Positions 52,622 through 62,426 are shown, numbered from the stretch's first letter. The stretch: 64,000 bases of DNA from Bacteroidales bacterium (GCA_017460915.1 JAFUAA010000029.1:1-64000), one strand, 5' to 3'. Notes: generated by a model not told the origin, from the sequence alone. A program made the numbers and translations.

Positions 52622-53986
52622 ACTTAGGCTGACGTTTTCGATATAGAGCACGTCGTATTTCAGCCGTTCAATCATTTCCTCCACGTTTTCGGCGTAGCCG
52701 TATTTCACTTCGCCCCAACTGGTGATGCCCGGCTTCACTTTCAGAAGCAAACGATAATAAGGTGCCGTCTCCATGATTTTATCAATAAAATATTGACGTT
52801 CAGGACGATAGCCAACAAGCGACATATCGCCTTTCAGCACGGTCCAAAACTGCGGGATTTCGTCCAAACGCACCTTGCGCATGAATTTTCCGAACTTGGT
52901 GATGCGTGGGTCATCGTCACTCGAAAGCATGGGCGTGCCGCTCGATTCGGCATCAACCCTCATGCTGCGGAACTTGGCCATCTTGAAAGGCTTGCCGCCC
53001 TTGCCGATGCGTTCTTGCACGTAGAAAATCGGACCTTTCGAGGTGGCTTTCACGATGAGGGCACAAGCCAAAAACACAGGTGAGAGAATGACAAGCGCCA
53101 AAGCGGAAGCAACAATATCAAAAGCCCGCTTCACCACCCGTTGCCAGATGGGCATCAGCTCGGGCGTGACCTGCACCAAAGGAGCCTGCCAGATGGCCGA
53201 CTGCTTGACCGAGCCAAACACCAAATCCTGCATGGCCGGAATGATTTTCACGTTGGCATCCGTCGTGTCGACCACGGTAAGCAACACCTTCATCGTCTCC
53301 ACCTCGGAACGTTCAATGGCAATGACAACTTCCTCGACGTTGTTTTCCTTAACGATGCGCTCAATGTCGTGATATGATCCCAAACGCGGGAGGAACTCGC
53401 CCAGTTTATATTCCTTCTTATCGTAAACATTGAGAAAGCCTATGACGCGCCGCCCCGATGGCTTCACCTCCTCTTCGATTTCCCTGAAGATGGCGCAAGC
53501 GTTGTCGTTGCTGCCCACGATGAGCGTGTTGAAGCCTATCTTCTTGTTCCTAATCCTTGAAATCACCGTCGTGGTGATGATGAGACGCGGAATGTAAGTC
53601 ATCAGGAACTGGAAAGTGAACAACGCGATAAACGATTGATAATAAGATTTATAACTCGCCACATCATCGTCAAGAATGACCACAAAAAACAACACCACCA
53701 CACCAAGCAAGGTGATGAAGAAAGTCTGGCCCAATTCCTTGAGGCGCGACTTCATGTAGACCTTTTCGTAGGCTCCCGTCACGGCATGGAACAGCTGCCA
53801 GCAAATGGGGATGATGGCCACACCGAGCCAGAAACTTGGCGTGGCGAACGAATGCGTGATGCGGTCCCAATAATTGATGTAAAGGTCTTCGTGCGCCTTG
53901 CGGAAAAAGTAAAACAATGTCCACGCCAGGATGGAGGCAATCCAATCGACGATGAAATAGACCGATGCCAATCTCTTCTTGTTCAT
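52562..53986 (-). CDS. Undecaprenyl-phosphate sugar phosphotransferase (WcaJ/WbaP type)
   Basis: 474 residues. N-terminal membrane helices (about 10-28, 48-72, 82-105, 112-130), a CoA-binding-like middle domain (about 150-260; [17 protein letters not shown]), and a C-terminal bacterial sugar transferase domain: a further helix (about 295-318), then [27 protein letters not shown] and [15 protein letters not shown]. It loads the first sugar phosphate on undecaprenyl phosphate for exopolysaccharide or O-antigen. No other capsule genes are adjacent. It overlaps the upstream lipoprotein gene by 4 nt, so an operon is likely. Confidence 0.9.
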   Translation of the reverse strand: MNKKRLASVYFIVDWIASILAWTLFYFFRKAHEDLYINYWDRITHSFATPSFWLGVAIIPICWQLFHAVTGAYEKVYMKSRLKELGQTFFITLLGVVVLFFVVILDDDVASYKSYYQSFIALFTFQFLMTYIPRLIITTTVISRIRNKKIGFNTLIVGSNDNACAIFREIEEEVKPSGRRVIGFLNVYDKKEYKLGEFLPRLGSYHDIERIVKENNVEEVVIAIERSEVETMKVLLTVVDTTDANVKIIPAMQDLVFGSVKQSAIWQAPLVQVTPELMPIWQRVVKRAFDIVASALALVILSPVFLACALIVKATSKGPIFYVQERIGKGGKPFKMAKFRSMRVDAESSGTPMLSSDDDPRITKFGKFMRKVRLDEIPQFWTVLKGDMSLVGYRPERQYFIDKIMETAPYYRLLLKVKPGITSWGEVKYGYAENVEEMIERLKYDVLYIENVSLSLDIKILIYTVLIVVQGRGK

Positions 53987-54957
53987 AAATCTTGTAAATC
54001 TCGATACAGCAGTTTCAGATTGTCCAAATAATAATAACGACGTTCGTTAATCGGATGATACACAACATTATAATCCAGATCTTCCTGAGTCGTCAAGTCG
54101 GAAGTGAAATACAGCTTGAAATAAGAGGCTGAGTGGTAATCGTTCATCAAAGGCCCGATGTTGATGTAAATCTTGTTCCATCTCTCGGGTTTGTCGTGCG
54201 TCTTGTCGGTCGGCGTCACCTTGACCAGTTTCAGCGTTTTCAATTGATAGCTTTCATAATACTGGACGCCAACGCAAAACGTGTCGTTGCAGCAGTAATC
54301 CATCTCGAGCAGGCAATAAACGCCTGAAGAGAAATCCTTATAGAAATCAAATTCATCCGCCGTGGCCAAAACAAAATCCAAGGAATCGGGCGGCAATTCC
54401 ACCTTGCCCGAGAAAAACGAGTTGGCGGAAAGCCAAGCCTCGCTACCCGTCACGCGAACGATGTTCGCATCGCTTTCGGGCTCGGGCAACAAGCTGCTCG
54501 TGTTTTCAAAATCCTCAGTCCAGGCCAAGTTGGTGCCATCACCGATGGGATAATAGCTCAACACGGGCTGTATGGTGACGATGCTGTCTTCCACGAGATT
54601 CAGGCTTTCATACACCCTGCGTTGGTAGAACGGATACCTGTCGCGAGCATCCGATCGGCCATCCACCTTGATGCCGCCATAAACAATCACTTTGTGCGCC
54701 CCCTTTTTCAGGACGGGGAACGTGGCAGGCAACTCAAAAGCACCAATCAGTTGGTCGTCGACATAGACCCATGCGTCCGTCAGCTTTGAGGTAGGGGCTC
54801 CGAAGGCATAATAATCCGTATTCGGGTCAACAGTGATGGAGTCGATATGAATGTAAGAAGGCACAGTCTGCCCGCCTTCAAACTTCCTGCACGAAAGAGC
54901 TCCCAACATGAATAGGACAACTCCTACAACCGCAAAAAGGGTAGATTTTCGAATCAT
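53983..54957 (-). CDS. Hypothetical lipoprotein, beta-rich
   Basis: 324 residues. Lipoprotein signal (STLFAVVGVVLFMLGALSC, Cys23). The middle contains a PEGA-like or carrier-like stretch (DAWVYVDDQLIGAFELPATF), followed by a jelly-roll-like region (LAWTEDFENTSSLLPEPESD, WNKIYINIGPLMND). Similar proteins sit upstream of the sugar transferase in other Bacteroidales, suggesting a link to the cell surface. A defined function cannot be given. Confidence 0.65.
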   Translation of the reverse strand: MIRKSTLFAVVGVVLFMLGALSCRKFEGGQTVPSYIHIDSITVDPNTDYYAFGAPTSKLTDAWVYVDDQLIGAFELPATFPVLKKGAHKVIVYGGIKVDGRSDARDRYPFYQRRVYESLNLVEDSIVTIQPVLSYYPIGDGTNLAWTEDFENTSSLLPEPESDANIVRVTGSEAWLSANSFFSGKVELPPDSLDFVLATADEFDFYKDFSSGVYCLLEMDYCCNDTFCVGVQYYESYQLKTLKLVKVTPTDKTHDKPERWNKIYINIGPLMNDYHSASYFKLYFTSDLTTQEDLDYNVVYHPINERRYYYLDNLKLLYRDLQDL

Positions 54958-55016
54958 GATTGTATTATTTTACTAAGGAAACGACAGCCATTGGGGATTA
55001 TTGTAGCAACTGCCGT

Positions 55017-56003
55017 TTATTTCTTCACCTTGGCACTCGACTCGCTGACCGCATCAAGGATACGATAGGCCAATTTCAGCACGTTGATGCCATCATTGAT
55101 ACTTACCGTTGGCGTGGTATTGTGGACGATGGCTCCATAAAAGCTCTCAAGCTCGGTTTTTATCGCGTTAATCGGATGGATTTCAGGCATTTTGAAAGTG
55201 ATTTGCTTTTCGCGGCCATCGGCCAAAGTGATGGTGGTCGAAAGCGGATTGGTTTCGTCCACGGTGTCGCTGATGCGGAAGACTTCTGCTTTCTTGTCGA
55301 GGAAATCCACGGTGATGTAGGCGTCTTTTTGGAAGATGCGGGTCTTGCGCATGTATTTCATCGACAGGCGCGAAGCCGTCAGGTTGGCCACCGCGCCGTT
55401 CTCGAACTCGATGCGCACATTGGTGATGTCGGGCGTGGGGCTGACGATGCTCACGCCGCTCGCGCTGATGTGGGCGATTGGCGACTTGACGATAGTGAGC
55501 AGAATATCAAGGTCGTGCACCATCAAATCAAGGACGACGGGCACATCCGTTCCACGCGGGTTGAACTGCGCCAAGCGATGCGCCTCGATGAACAGCGGTT
55601 CGCCGATGAAAGGCTCAGCGGCGATGAAAGCCGGATTGAAACGCTCCACATGCCCAACTTGCACCTTCACGCCCGCCTCGTCAGCGAGTCTCTTCAAGGC
55701 GTTGGCCTCGTCGGGCGTGGCCACGATGGGCTTCTCGATAAAGACGTGCTTGCGTTTCTGTAAGGCTTTTGAGGCGCACTCAAAATGGCGGATGGTGGGC
55801 GTGACGATGTCCACCACATCCACCGCATCTATCAGTGAATCAACGGAATCGAAGCATCTTGCTCCCGTTTCCGCTTCCACCTGTCGCGCAGTTTCTTCAA
55901 CAGGGTCAAAAAAGCCAACCAGATCATATTCTTCGATTTGTTTGATGCAGTCGAGATGAATCTTGCCCAAATGTCCTGCACCTAAAACACCGATTTTCAG
56001 CAT
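55017..56003 (-). CDS. Gfo/Idh/MocA-family oxidoreductase
   Basis: 328 residues. Rossmann NAD(P)-binding motif GVLGAGHLGKIH (5-16), the EKPI motif (HVFIEKPIVATP) with the catalytic-region Lys, and the C-terminal alpha/beta substrate domain (RLAQFNPRGTDVPVVLDLMV with HDLDILL). Such enzymes reduce or oxidise sugars, inositols or UDP-sugars. The VxDLMVHDLD segment is common in UDP-sugar-acting members, but the substrate is not certain. Promoter -7 box at 56019-56027. Confidence 0.88.
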   Translation of the reverse strand: MLKIGVLGAGHLGKIHLDCIKQIEEYDLVGFFDPVEETARQVEAETGARCFDSVDSLIDAVDVVDIVTPTIRHFECASKALQKRKHVFIEKPIVATPDEANALKRLADEAGVKVQVGHVERFNPAFIAAEPFIGEPLFIEAHRLAQFNPRGTDVPVVLDLMVHDLDILLTIVKSPIAHISASGVSIVSPTPDITNVRIEFENGAVANLTASRLSMKYMRKTRIFQKDAYITVDFLDKKAEVFRISDTVDETNPLSTTITLADGREKQITFKMPEIHPINAIKTELESFYGAIVHNTTPTVSINDGINVLKLAYRILDAVSESSAKVKK

Positions 56004-56018
56004 AGACGATAATTTTGC

Positions 56019-56027
56019 GCAAAAATA
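56019..56027 (-). promoter_or_regulatory. -7 promoter box of the oxidoreductase gene
   Basis: TATTTTTGC on the minus strand, 16 nt before the ATG, implying a very short leader. Confidence 0.6.
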
Positions 56028-56073
56028 GTCTTTTTATCGTTTCGCGAAGCCGATTTTCCCGTAATTTCGCGGC

Positions 56074-56739
56074 ATGAACTCCAACTTAGAAGACACTTAC
56101 CGCCACAAAGGCCTCCGCAAGCAACTCGTCGACCAACTGAAAGCCAAAGGCATCACCGACGAGACCGTACTTTCGGCCCTCAGCGAGGTGCCGCGCCATG
56201 TGTTCCTCGACTCTTCTTTCGTCGAACTCGCCTATCAGGACATGGCCTTTCCCATCGGCTCGGGGCAGACCATTTCGCAGCCTTCGACGGTGGCTTTCCA
56301 AACCCAACTTTTGCAAGTGCAGAAAGGCATAAAGGTGCTCGAAATTGGCACGGGTTCGGGCTACCAGGCTTGTGTGCTCGCCGCGATGGGCGCCAAGGTG
56401 TTCAGCATCGAGCGGCAGCGCAACCTGTTTTTCAAGACCAAAGAAATCTTGGAGCAACTTCCCTTCCGCGTGAAGACCTTCCTCGGCGACGGCTTTGAAG
56501 GTCTGCCCACCTACCAGCCTTTCGACCGCGTCATCATCACGGCAGGCGCACCGGGTGTCCCTGAAAAACTTATCGAACAGATGAAGCCCAACGGCATCAT
56601 GGTCATCCCAATGGACAACGCCGAAGGCGAAGGCCAAACCATGCTGAAAATCACCAAAATGGAAGACGGCTCACTGAAAAAAGAGGAATTCGGCGACTTC
56701 AAGTTCGTGCCCATGCTGAAGGAGATTGGGAACGATTAG
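56074..56739 (+). CDS. pcm: Protein-L-isoaspartate O-methyltransferase
   Basis: A 221-residue SAM-dependent enzyme that starts repair of damaged Asp/Asn residues. Motif I LEIGTGSGYQACVLAAMG, upstream PIGSGQTISQPSTVAFQTQ and downstream FDRVIITAGAPGVPEKLIEQ are diagnostic. It ends with TAG, showing that TAG is a genuine stop here. A TAATTTCGC box at 56062-56070 would make the mRNA nearly leaderless. Confidence 0.94.
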   Translation: MNSNLEDTYRHKGLRKQLVDQLKAKGITDETVLSALSEVPRHVFLDSSFVELAYQDMAFPIGSGQTISQPSTVAFQTQLLQVQKGIKVLEIGTGSGYQACVLAAMGAKVFSIERQRNLFFKTKEILEQLPFRVKTFLGDGFEGLPTYQPFDRVIITAGAPGVPEKLIEQMKPNGIMVIPMDNAEGEGQTMLKITKMEDGSLKKEEFGDFKFVPMLKEIGND

Positions 56740-56793
56740 ACTATCTTTATCGAGGTTTTTCCCGAGAAACCACGATAAAACAAAAATTCTTCT

Positions 56794-56802
56794 TATTTTT
56801 GC
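56794..56802 (+). promoter_or_regulatory. -7 promoter box of the AAA ATPase gene at 56869
   Basis: TATTTTTGC, 67 nt upstream of the ATG. The leader between contains the 15-bp direct repeat at 56816-56863. Confidence 0.65.
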
Positions 56803-56815
56803 AAAATCATTATTT

Positions 56816-56863
56816 CATACGGAAAAGTGTAGCATCATCACACAAATCCATACGAAAAAGTGC
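56816..56863 (+). repeat. 15-bp direct repeat in the leader of an AAA ATPase gene
   Basis: CATACGGAAAAGTGT (56816-56830) and CATACGAAAAAGTGC (56849-56863), 13 of 15 identical, 33 bp apart start to start. The second ends 5 nt before the ATG, so binding there could block translation or transcription. Confidence 0.7.
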
Positions 56864-56868
56864 ATTTT

Positions 56869-58188
56869 ATGAGAATAAAGAGAGAGATAGAAGACCAATT
56901 ATTGGCTTGGAAGCAGTCCAAAAACAGGAAACCGTTATTATTGCAAGGAGCGCGTCAGATTGGAAAAACTTGGATGATGGAGGCTTTCGGGAAGGCCTAT
57001 TACGACTATTGCGTGAAGTTCGACTTCGACCGCCATCCCGAATACAAAGATGCATTCCTGACCTCCAAAGATCCAGAAAGAGTGCTGAAGGAATTAGCCA
57101 TTTATAGCAATGTGCCGTTGCTCCCCGAAAAGACGCTCATCATCTTCGACGAAATCCAAGAATGCGAGGAGGCTCTGAACAGCCTGAAATATTTCTACGA
57201 GGATGCCCCGCAATACCACATCATAGCGGCAGGTTCGCTGCTTGGCGTGGCCGTAAAAAAGCGAAGCATGAGCGTTCCCGTCGGCAAGGTGAAGATGATG
57301 CGAATGTATCCGCTCACTTTCCGCGAGTTCCTACGCGCATCAGACCCGAAGACCTTTGAATACATTGACGCCATCCAAACCGCTGAACACCTTCCCACGA
57401 TGGTTTTGAACAAACTACTGCTGGAATACAAGCGGTATCAGGTCTGCGGCGGAATGCCAGAAGCGGTCGTGGCCATGCTCGACAACCAAGGCATGGAGGC
57501 CGTTGAAGAAGCGTTGCAGGGCATTTTGGACTTGTACGAATTGGATTTTGCGAAATACGCCAATCCCGTGGAAATACCGAGAATCCGCACCATTTGGCAT
57601 TCGCTATCTTCGCAACTGTCGAAGGGAAACCGAAAGTTCATCTATAAGGTGATTCGCTCAGGGGCACGGTCGAAGGACTACGAGGATGCCTTGCTATGGC
57701 TCAAGGATGCCGGCCTGATTTACCAGATTTTCAACATCTCCAAACCCGGCATTCCCTTGAGCGGCTATGCCGAGCCAGATGCCTTCAAGGTCTATGCCTG
57801 CGATTGCGGCTTGCTGCGCCGATTGGCCCATGTGACTGCCGACACCATCATCAACTACAATGCGGGTTTCACGGAATTTAAGGGCGCATTGGCGGAGAAT
57901 GTGGTGCTTCAATCCTTGGTGAGCAACAAGGATGCCGAAGTACCGTATTATTGGACTTCGGGCAACACCGCGGAAGTGGAGTTTGTCATCCAACACCAAT
58001 CGGAAATCATCCCCATCGAAGTGAAGGCCGAGGGTAATGTGTGCGGCAAAAGCCTGACCGTCTATAACAACCGCTACCAGCCCAAACACAGGGTGCGGTT
58101 TTCCGCCAACAACCTCCAGCAGAACGATAATTTGTTGAGTATCCCCTCGCCTATGGCGTGCTGGCTGATGAAATTCTTGGAGGAATAA
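56869..58188 (+). CDS. AAA ATPase with DUF4143 (AAA_14 type)
   Basis: 439 residues from the ATG at 56869. Walker A QGARQIGKTW (26-35), Walker B LIIFDEIQ (90-97), sensor-1-like IIAAGSLLGVA. The C-terminal half has the DUF4143 PD-(D/E)xK-like fold: ELKGALAENVVLQ-type sequence (EFKGALAENVVLQSL), YYWTSGNTAEVEFVI and IPIEVKAEG, which carries the E-x-K of the nuclease-like site. Genes of this class (COG1373) are abundant and patchy in Bacteroidota; their role is unsettled. A second relative lies at 59710. Confidence 0.88.
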   Translation: MRIKREIEDQLLAWKQSKNRKPLLLQGARQIGKTWMMEAFGKAYYDYCVKFDFDRHPEYKDAFLTSKDPERVLKELAIYSNVPLLPEKTLIIFDEIQECEEALNSLKYFYEDAPQYHIIAAGSLLGVAVKKRSMSVPVGKVKMMRMYPLTFREFLRASDPKTFEYIDAIQTAEHLPTMVLNKLLLEYKRYQVCGGMPEAVVAMLDNQGMEAVEEALQGILDLYELDFAKYANPVEIPRIRTIWHSLSSQLSKGNRKFIYKVIRSGARSKDYEDALLWLKDAGLIYQIFNISKPGIPLSGYAEPDAFKVYACDCGLLRRLAHVTADTIINYNAGFTEFKGALAENVVLQSLVSNKDAEVPYYWTSGNTAEVEFVIQHQSEIIPIEVKAEGNVCGKSLTVYNNRYQPKHRVRFSANNLQQNDNLLSIPSPMACWLMKFLEE

Positions 58189-58191
58189 TCC

Positions 58192-59454
58192 TTATTCCCC
58201 AATCCTCACCTGATACAAAGCCTTGCGCTTGTTGATGCCCGTGGGATAGATGAAATACAACACGCCGTTGTGGATTCGCATCTTTTGCGCGAAAGGATAT
58301 CCGCTCAGGTCCTTCACGGAATTGGCCGTTCCCGTCTGCAAATCAATTCGTTTCAGGGTATAGATGCCGTCGTTGACAAAGAAAGTGTAGAACTGCTTGG
58401 CGCCTTTGTCCACCAAAACCTGATGCTTCCAGCGGTGGTCGGGCAGGATTTTCCCATTCCAGTTGCGGTATTCGTGGAAAGTGAGCGGATAATGTTCCAA
58501 CTCATTGCCATCAGCATCAAAAACGAGGGTTTCGCGGTCGGTGAAAGCCAAAATGTAGAACTTCTTGTCGATTTCAAAGATGGGGTTGTTGATAGGATCG
58601 GCGACCCCAAAAATTGGTGCCTATACCGCCCGTGTGGAGCAAAAACCAAATATCGTCGCGGGCTTCCTCGTCCACGATGTAATGGAACTGTTCGGGCTCT
58701 TCATCGCTGCCCAACCGATGGCGATAATAGCCCATTTCTTTGTTGTAATAGAAGTAGCGGCCTGTGATATAAACGCTGTCGGCAGCGGCCAAAATGGTGG
58801 AAAACTTGTCCTGGAAAGACTTCCGCGACATGGAATGATAGAAGTTCATCTGGCCTTTCTTTCCATTGCCGTACTCAATACCTGACTGGCTTGGTAGTCG
58901 TTGAGCGCGTGGATTTCGCCGAAAGCGTCTTGGTTGAGGTATTTGTAGCGCGACGAAATCGGCATTTCGTGCAGCGTGTCCATGTCAAAGGAAAGGTGCA
59001 GCAAAGCGGAATTCCAACGCCGATAGACAATCATATAGATGCCGTCCTCGCGGATGGTGTAGTCGATGACGCTCATCACGGGGTTGTCGAAAACAACGTG
59101 CGGCGCATTGGCCGTGATTTCCACTTCAAGCAACTCATGGCTCTTTGTCTTCATACTGATTTTCAAGTTCTTGCCATTCAAATCCTTCTCCTTGACGGTG
59201 TAATAAGTCGGTTCGAAGACCATGTGCGCAAACCGAAGTTGTTCGCCCGCTTTGACATGTCCAAAAGCGAAGCGGCCTTTATCGTCGGTGACCGAAACGA
59301 GGAGTGAATCGCGAATGTAAACGCTCACATTCTCAATGGGTTTTCCGTTTTCGTCGCTGCAAACGCCTTGCAGGAAAGCAGGCTCCTGCGCCTTCATCTG
59401 AAAGGCCAGATTGAGTGAAAGAAACAAGAGGAGTAAAGTCTTTTTCATAGCCAA
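58192..59454 (-). pseudogene. Secreted carboxypeptidase-like-domain / propeller protein gene with two frameshifts
   Basis: Part 1 (59454-58846): signal peptide and CarboxypepD_reg-like domain (LQGVCSDENGKPIENVSVYI), then NDYQASQVLSTAMERK. Part 2 (from about 58860 to 58574, next frame): QMNFYHSMSRKSFQDKFSTI to GTNFWG. Part 3 (to 58192, original frame): NPIFEIDKKFYILAFTDRE to RKALYQVRIGE. The shifts fall in AAAGAAAGG and in a T5 run (AATTTTTGGGG on the minus strand), where one base less restores FGVADPINNPIFE. Reassembled, it is a paralogue of 61008-62372. Two homopolymer shifts that cancel could also be sequencing errors. Confidence 0.75.
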
Positions 59455-59565
59455 AGTATTTTATTTCGGCTACAAAAATAGATATTTTAAAAACAAAAAA
59501 AAACATTTTAGAAAGAATTTATGCAATCGACCTTGCTATAACCCGAATAGCCATATACGAATATC

Positions 59566-59654
59566 ACAAAAACACAAACCAAAACGCAGCAAAAACATAA
59601 AGCAAAATACCGCAAAAATATAAAGTAAAATACCACAAAAACATAAAATCAACG
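59566..59654 (+). repeat. 23-bp tandem repeat array upstream of an AAA ATPase gene
   Basis: Two clear units, GCAAAAACATAAAGCAAAAT plus ACC (59589-59611) and GCAAAAATATAAAGTAAAAT plus ACC (59612-59634), followed by a partial unit to 59651 and preceded by a degenerate unit from about 59566. AT-rich iteron-like array ending about 20 nt before the -7 box at 59675. Confidence 0.8.
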
Positions 59655-59674
59655 TGAGATAACGAATATTTTAC

Positions 59675-59683
59675 TATCTTTGC
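59675..59683 (+). promoter_or_regulatory. -7 promoter box of the AAA ATPase gene at 59710
   Basis: TATCTTTGC, 26 nt before the ATG at 59710. It excludes the in-frame ATG at 59680. Confidence 0.7.
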
Positions 59684-59709
59684 GCCAGATATTTAGATTG
59701 ATTTTGACA

Positions 59710-60999
59710 ATGGATTACTTACATCGCGTGTTTGACACCCAATTATCAGAGTATTTGGATGCTTTTGGAGCCGTTCTCATTGAGGGCCCAAAATGGTGCG
59801 GAAAGACCACCACAGCCATGCAACAAGCAAAAAGCATCTTGAAAATGCAAGAGCCTGACAACATAGAGGCCAATCTGTCCACCGCACAAACCAAACCCTC
59901 TATTTTGCTGAAGGGCGACACGCCAAGGCTCATTGACGAATGGCAAGTTGCACCTGTGCTTTGGGATGCCGTGCGCACCATGGTGGACGAGCGTTCCGAG
60001 CCTGGGCAGTTCATCCTAACAGGTTCAAACGCTGTTGACCGCTCAAAAATCAGGCACAGCGGAACGGGACGAATCGCACGGCTGGAAATGCTGCCCATGA
60101 GTTTGTTCGAGTCAAAGGAGTCCAATGGAAGCATTTCGCTAACCCAGCTTTTCAACGACCCCGACTTGGACATTGATGGCATTCGTTCCGATTTGAGCAT
60201 TGAACAGCTTGTGTTTGCCGCTTGCCGAGGCGGATGGCCTGCTTCATTGAGCCGAAAAACGGAAAAAGCCCAGTTGCTGATTGCCAAAAACTACATCACG
60301 ACGGTTTGCGAGGTAGACATCCAAAACATTGACGGAGTGAACCGCAACGCCAACCTTGCGCGCGCCATTTTGCGTTCCTACGCCCGCAACCTATCTACAC
60401 TTGCAAAGAAGGCGAGCATTGTGGCTGATGTCAACGCGACCACCGAGACCTTATCGTTGCCCACTTTCGACGACTATCAACAAGCCTTGCAAAAGTTGTT
60501 TCTCATTCAAGACATTGAGGCTTGGAGCCCGGCTATACGCTCAAAAAGCGCCATCCGAAGCGGCTTGAAACGCGAATTGGCCGACCCATCCATGGCTGTT
60601 GCCGCCTTGGGGCTGTCGCCAGAGGTTCTAATGACTGACATGAAGACTTTCGGATTTTTCTTTGAGTGCCTATGTGTTAGGGATTTGAGAGTCTATTCCC
60701 AAGGATTGGGTAGCCATGTCAGTTATTACCACGACCGCTATAATTTGGAGGCCGATTTCGTCTTGCATCTTGACGATGGTCGTTACGCGCTCATCGAATG
60801 CAAGTTAGGCAGTCGAGACATTGAGGAAGGAGCACAACACCTAATACAATTAAAGGACCTTATCAGGAAATTCAACAAGGAAAACACGCTCACGCAACTT
60901 CGCGAGCCCGACTTGCTCATCATTCTGACGGGCGGACAGTTGGCCTACACTCGACCCGACGGCGTGAAAATCATTCCGATTGGCTGCTTAAAAGACTGA
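59710..60999 (+). CDS. AAA ATPase with DUF4143 (divergent relative of 56869)
   Basis: 429 residues. Walker A GPKWCGKTTT (26-35), Walker B PRLIDEWQV (72-80), sensor-1 FILTGSNAVDRSKIRHSGTG, and in the C-terminal half the DUF4143 hallmarks LIQDIEAWSPAI, FFFECLCVRDLRVY and the nuclease-like ADFVLHLDDGRYALIECKLG with D-E-x-K. It is much diverged from the neighbour at 56869, so not a recent duplicate. Ends 8 nt before the convergent gene at 61008. The 23-bp repeat array upstream suggests special regulation. Confidence 0.88.
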   Translation: MDYLHRVFDTQLSEYLDAFGAVLIEGPKWCGKTTTAMQQAKSILKMQEPDNIEANLSTAQTKPSILLKGDTPRLIDEWQVAPVLWDAVRTMVDERSEPGQFILTGSNAVDRSKIRHSGTGRIARLEMLPMSLFESKESNGSISLTQLFNDPDLDIDGIRSDLSIEQLVFAACRGGWPASLSRKTEKAQLLIAKNYITTVCEVDIQNIDGVNRNANLARAILRSYARNLSTLAKKASIVADVNATTETLSLPTFDDYQQALQKLFLIQDIEAWSPAIRSKSAIRSGLKRELADPSMAVAALGLSPEVLMTDMKTFGFFFECLCVRDLRVYSQGLGSHVSYYHDRYNLEADFVLHLDDGRYALIECKLGSRDIEEGAQHLIQLKDLIRKFNKENTLTQLREPDLLIILTGGQLAYTRPDGVKIIPIGCLKD

Positions 61000-61007
61000 T
61001 CTTGAAA

Positions 61008-62372
61008 TCATTCAATCCTCACCCTATTCAGCACCCCTTGGTTCTTTCCTGCATCGAAAAACACGCTGTAGGCATAGCCGCCGTGCACCATGAACACTTT
61101 GGGGTAGATTTTCTTGCTGGCTTTTTGTCCTATGCCGACAGAGCCTGTCTCAGGATCGTACAGGCCAACATGATATACCCCATTGTCCACGAACAATCCG
61201 TATACCTTACCCGTGGTCTTGTCGATGAGGAACTCATTTCTGAAAAACTTCTCGCCCGAAGTGACCAAAAGAGGCCGTCTTTCTGTAACCTTGAAGTCCT
61301 GACCGATTTCCACGATTTCACGGTTGTCAAGACCAACGAATTGAAGCCGGTCATTGATTATTAAAGGAACAATTTGGTATTCCTTTTTTGCCAGCATGGA
61401 GCAATACCTTTGTATCATTCCAAGCAAAGTCGGGGTTTCGGCCAATCGCACCAGATTCCCGTCCCATATTCCTTCGTTGATGAGGTCAATTCCGTTTTCC
61501 TCTGTCACCGCTTGATGGTATTCGTTTTGGATGTTCATCCATGCCGACTGGCAGACGCGGTAGCCTAGGGTGTCAATGAAACTGCATAGATATTGCGGTT
61601 TTTCCATGGAGCCGTCTTTCATCATGTAAAGGTAATCCTGACTTTTTCCGTGATTGAATTTAAGCCAGTAGAGACCTCTGTCGTGTACTATTGTCTTGAC
61701 AATGTATGCCCCATTGAACTCGCACACGATTTTGAGCAATTTATTGCGGAAATCCTCCCGTGAGAAAGTGGAAACGGACAGAATGCCTTGTTTTTCATCA
61801 AGATACACCTGCAAGCAACTATCCTGCCCGACAAGAATCAGGTCGTTGAAAGCGTCAATGTGCAGTTTCTCAAAGAGTTGGTCGAAATCCTTGCGTGCCA
61901 ACTCTATACCATCGGTGTCTAAAACAACCATCGACGAGGCTTTGGGACGGTTTCCCAGCAGGTAGATTTTGTTGTCCATAAACGCAATGTCGGCAATGTT
62001 ACGGTTGGTTCCCGACCTATAGAAATCCTGATAAGCCGAAACGCCCACTTCCTGAAGGTCGTAACTCATCTTCCGCATTCGGAAACTGATATTGATGGAA
62101 TCGCGCTGCAATTGCTTTGTCGAAAGACTCACTACGGTATCGTTATAACCGATGCAAGAATAATACAGGTTGATTTGATTCGAGCGGTCGTAAATCGGCA
62201 GCCAATAATGGCCTTTGGCGTCGGTGCTGGTGCCGTAAGGCGTATTCACGATGCTGATGTTCACGTTCTCCACGCCGAGGTTGCCGTAAACCATGGTTTT
62301 GGTTTGGGCAATGAGTAGGGTTGAAATGAAAAGAAAAAAGCAGAGGGTAAGCGTATTTTTCATAAGCGGCAT
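61008..62372 (-). CDS. Secreted protein: carboxypeptidase-like regulatory domain plus propeller-like region
   Basis: 454 residues (451 from the ATG at 62363). Signal peptide (MKNTLTLCFFLFISTLLIAQ). The CarboxypepD_reg-like domain (about 22-100; YGNLGVENVNISIVNTPYGT, STDAKGHYWLP) is followed by about 320 residues of repeated short strands (MVVLDTDGIELARKDFDQLF; KVYGLFVDNGVYHVGLYDP), consistent with a six-bladed propeller. Probably periplasmic or surface-exposed. Intact paralogue of the frameshifted gene at 58192-59454, with the AAA ATPase gene at 59710 between the two. Confidence 0.75.
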   Translation of the reverse strand: MPLMKNTLTLCFFLFISTLLIAQTKTMVYGNLGVENVNISIVNTPYGTSTDAKGHYWLPIYDRSNQINLYYSCIGYNDTVVSLSTKQLQRDSINISFRMRKMSYDLQEVGVSAYQDFYRSGTNRNIADIAFMDNKIYLLGNRPKASSMVVLDTDGIELARKDFDQLFEKLHIDAFNDLILVGQDSCLQVYLDEKQGILSVSTFSREDFRNKLLKIVCEFNGAYIVKTIVHDRGLYWLKFNHGKSQDYLYMMKDGSMEKPQYLCSFIDTLGYRVCQSAWMNIQNEYHQAVTEENGIDLINEGIWDGNLVRLAETPTLLGMIQRYCSMLAKKEYQIVPLIINDRLQFVGLDNREIVEIGQDFKVTERRPLLVTSGEKFFRNEFLIDKTTGKVYGLFVDNGVYHVGLYDPETGSVGIGQKASKKIYPKVFMVHGGYAYSVFFDAGKNQGVLNRVRIE

Positions 62373-62426
62373 TTTTCGGAGTGAAATCGTTGAAAATCAC
62401 CACAAAAATCATGCCTCGAATAGGGT

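Noticed and set aside
59566..59654. CRISPR array
   Set aside because: Units are 23 bp directly joined without spacers and AT-rich; this is a tandem repeat, not repeat-spacer.
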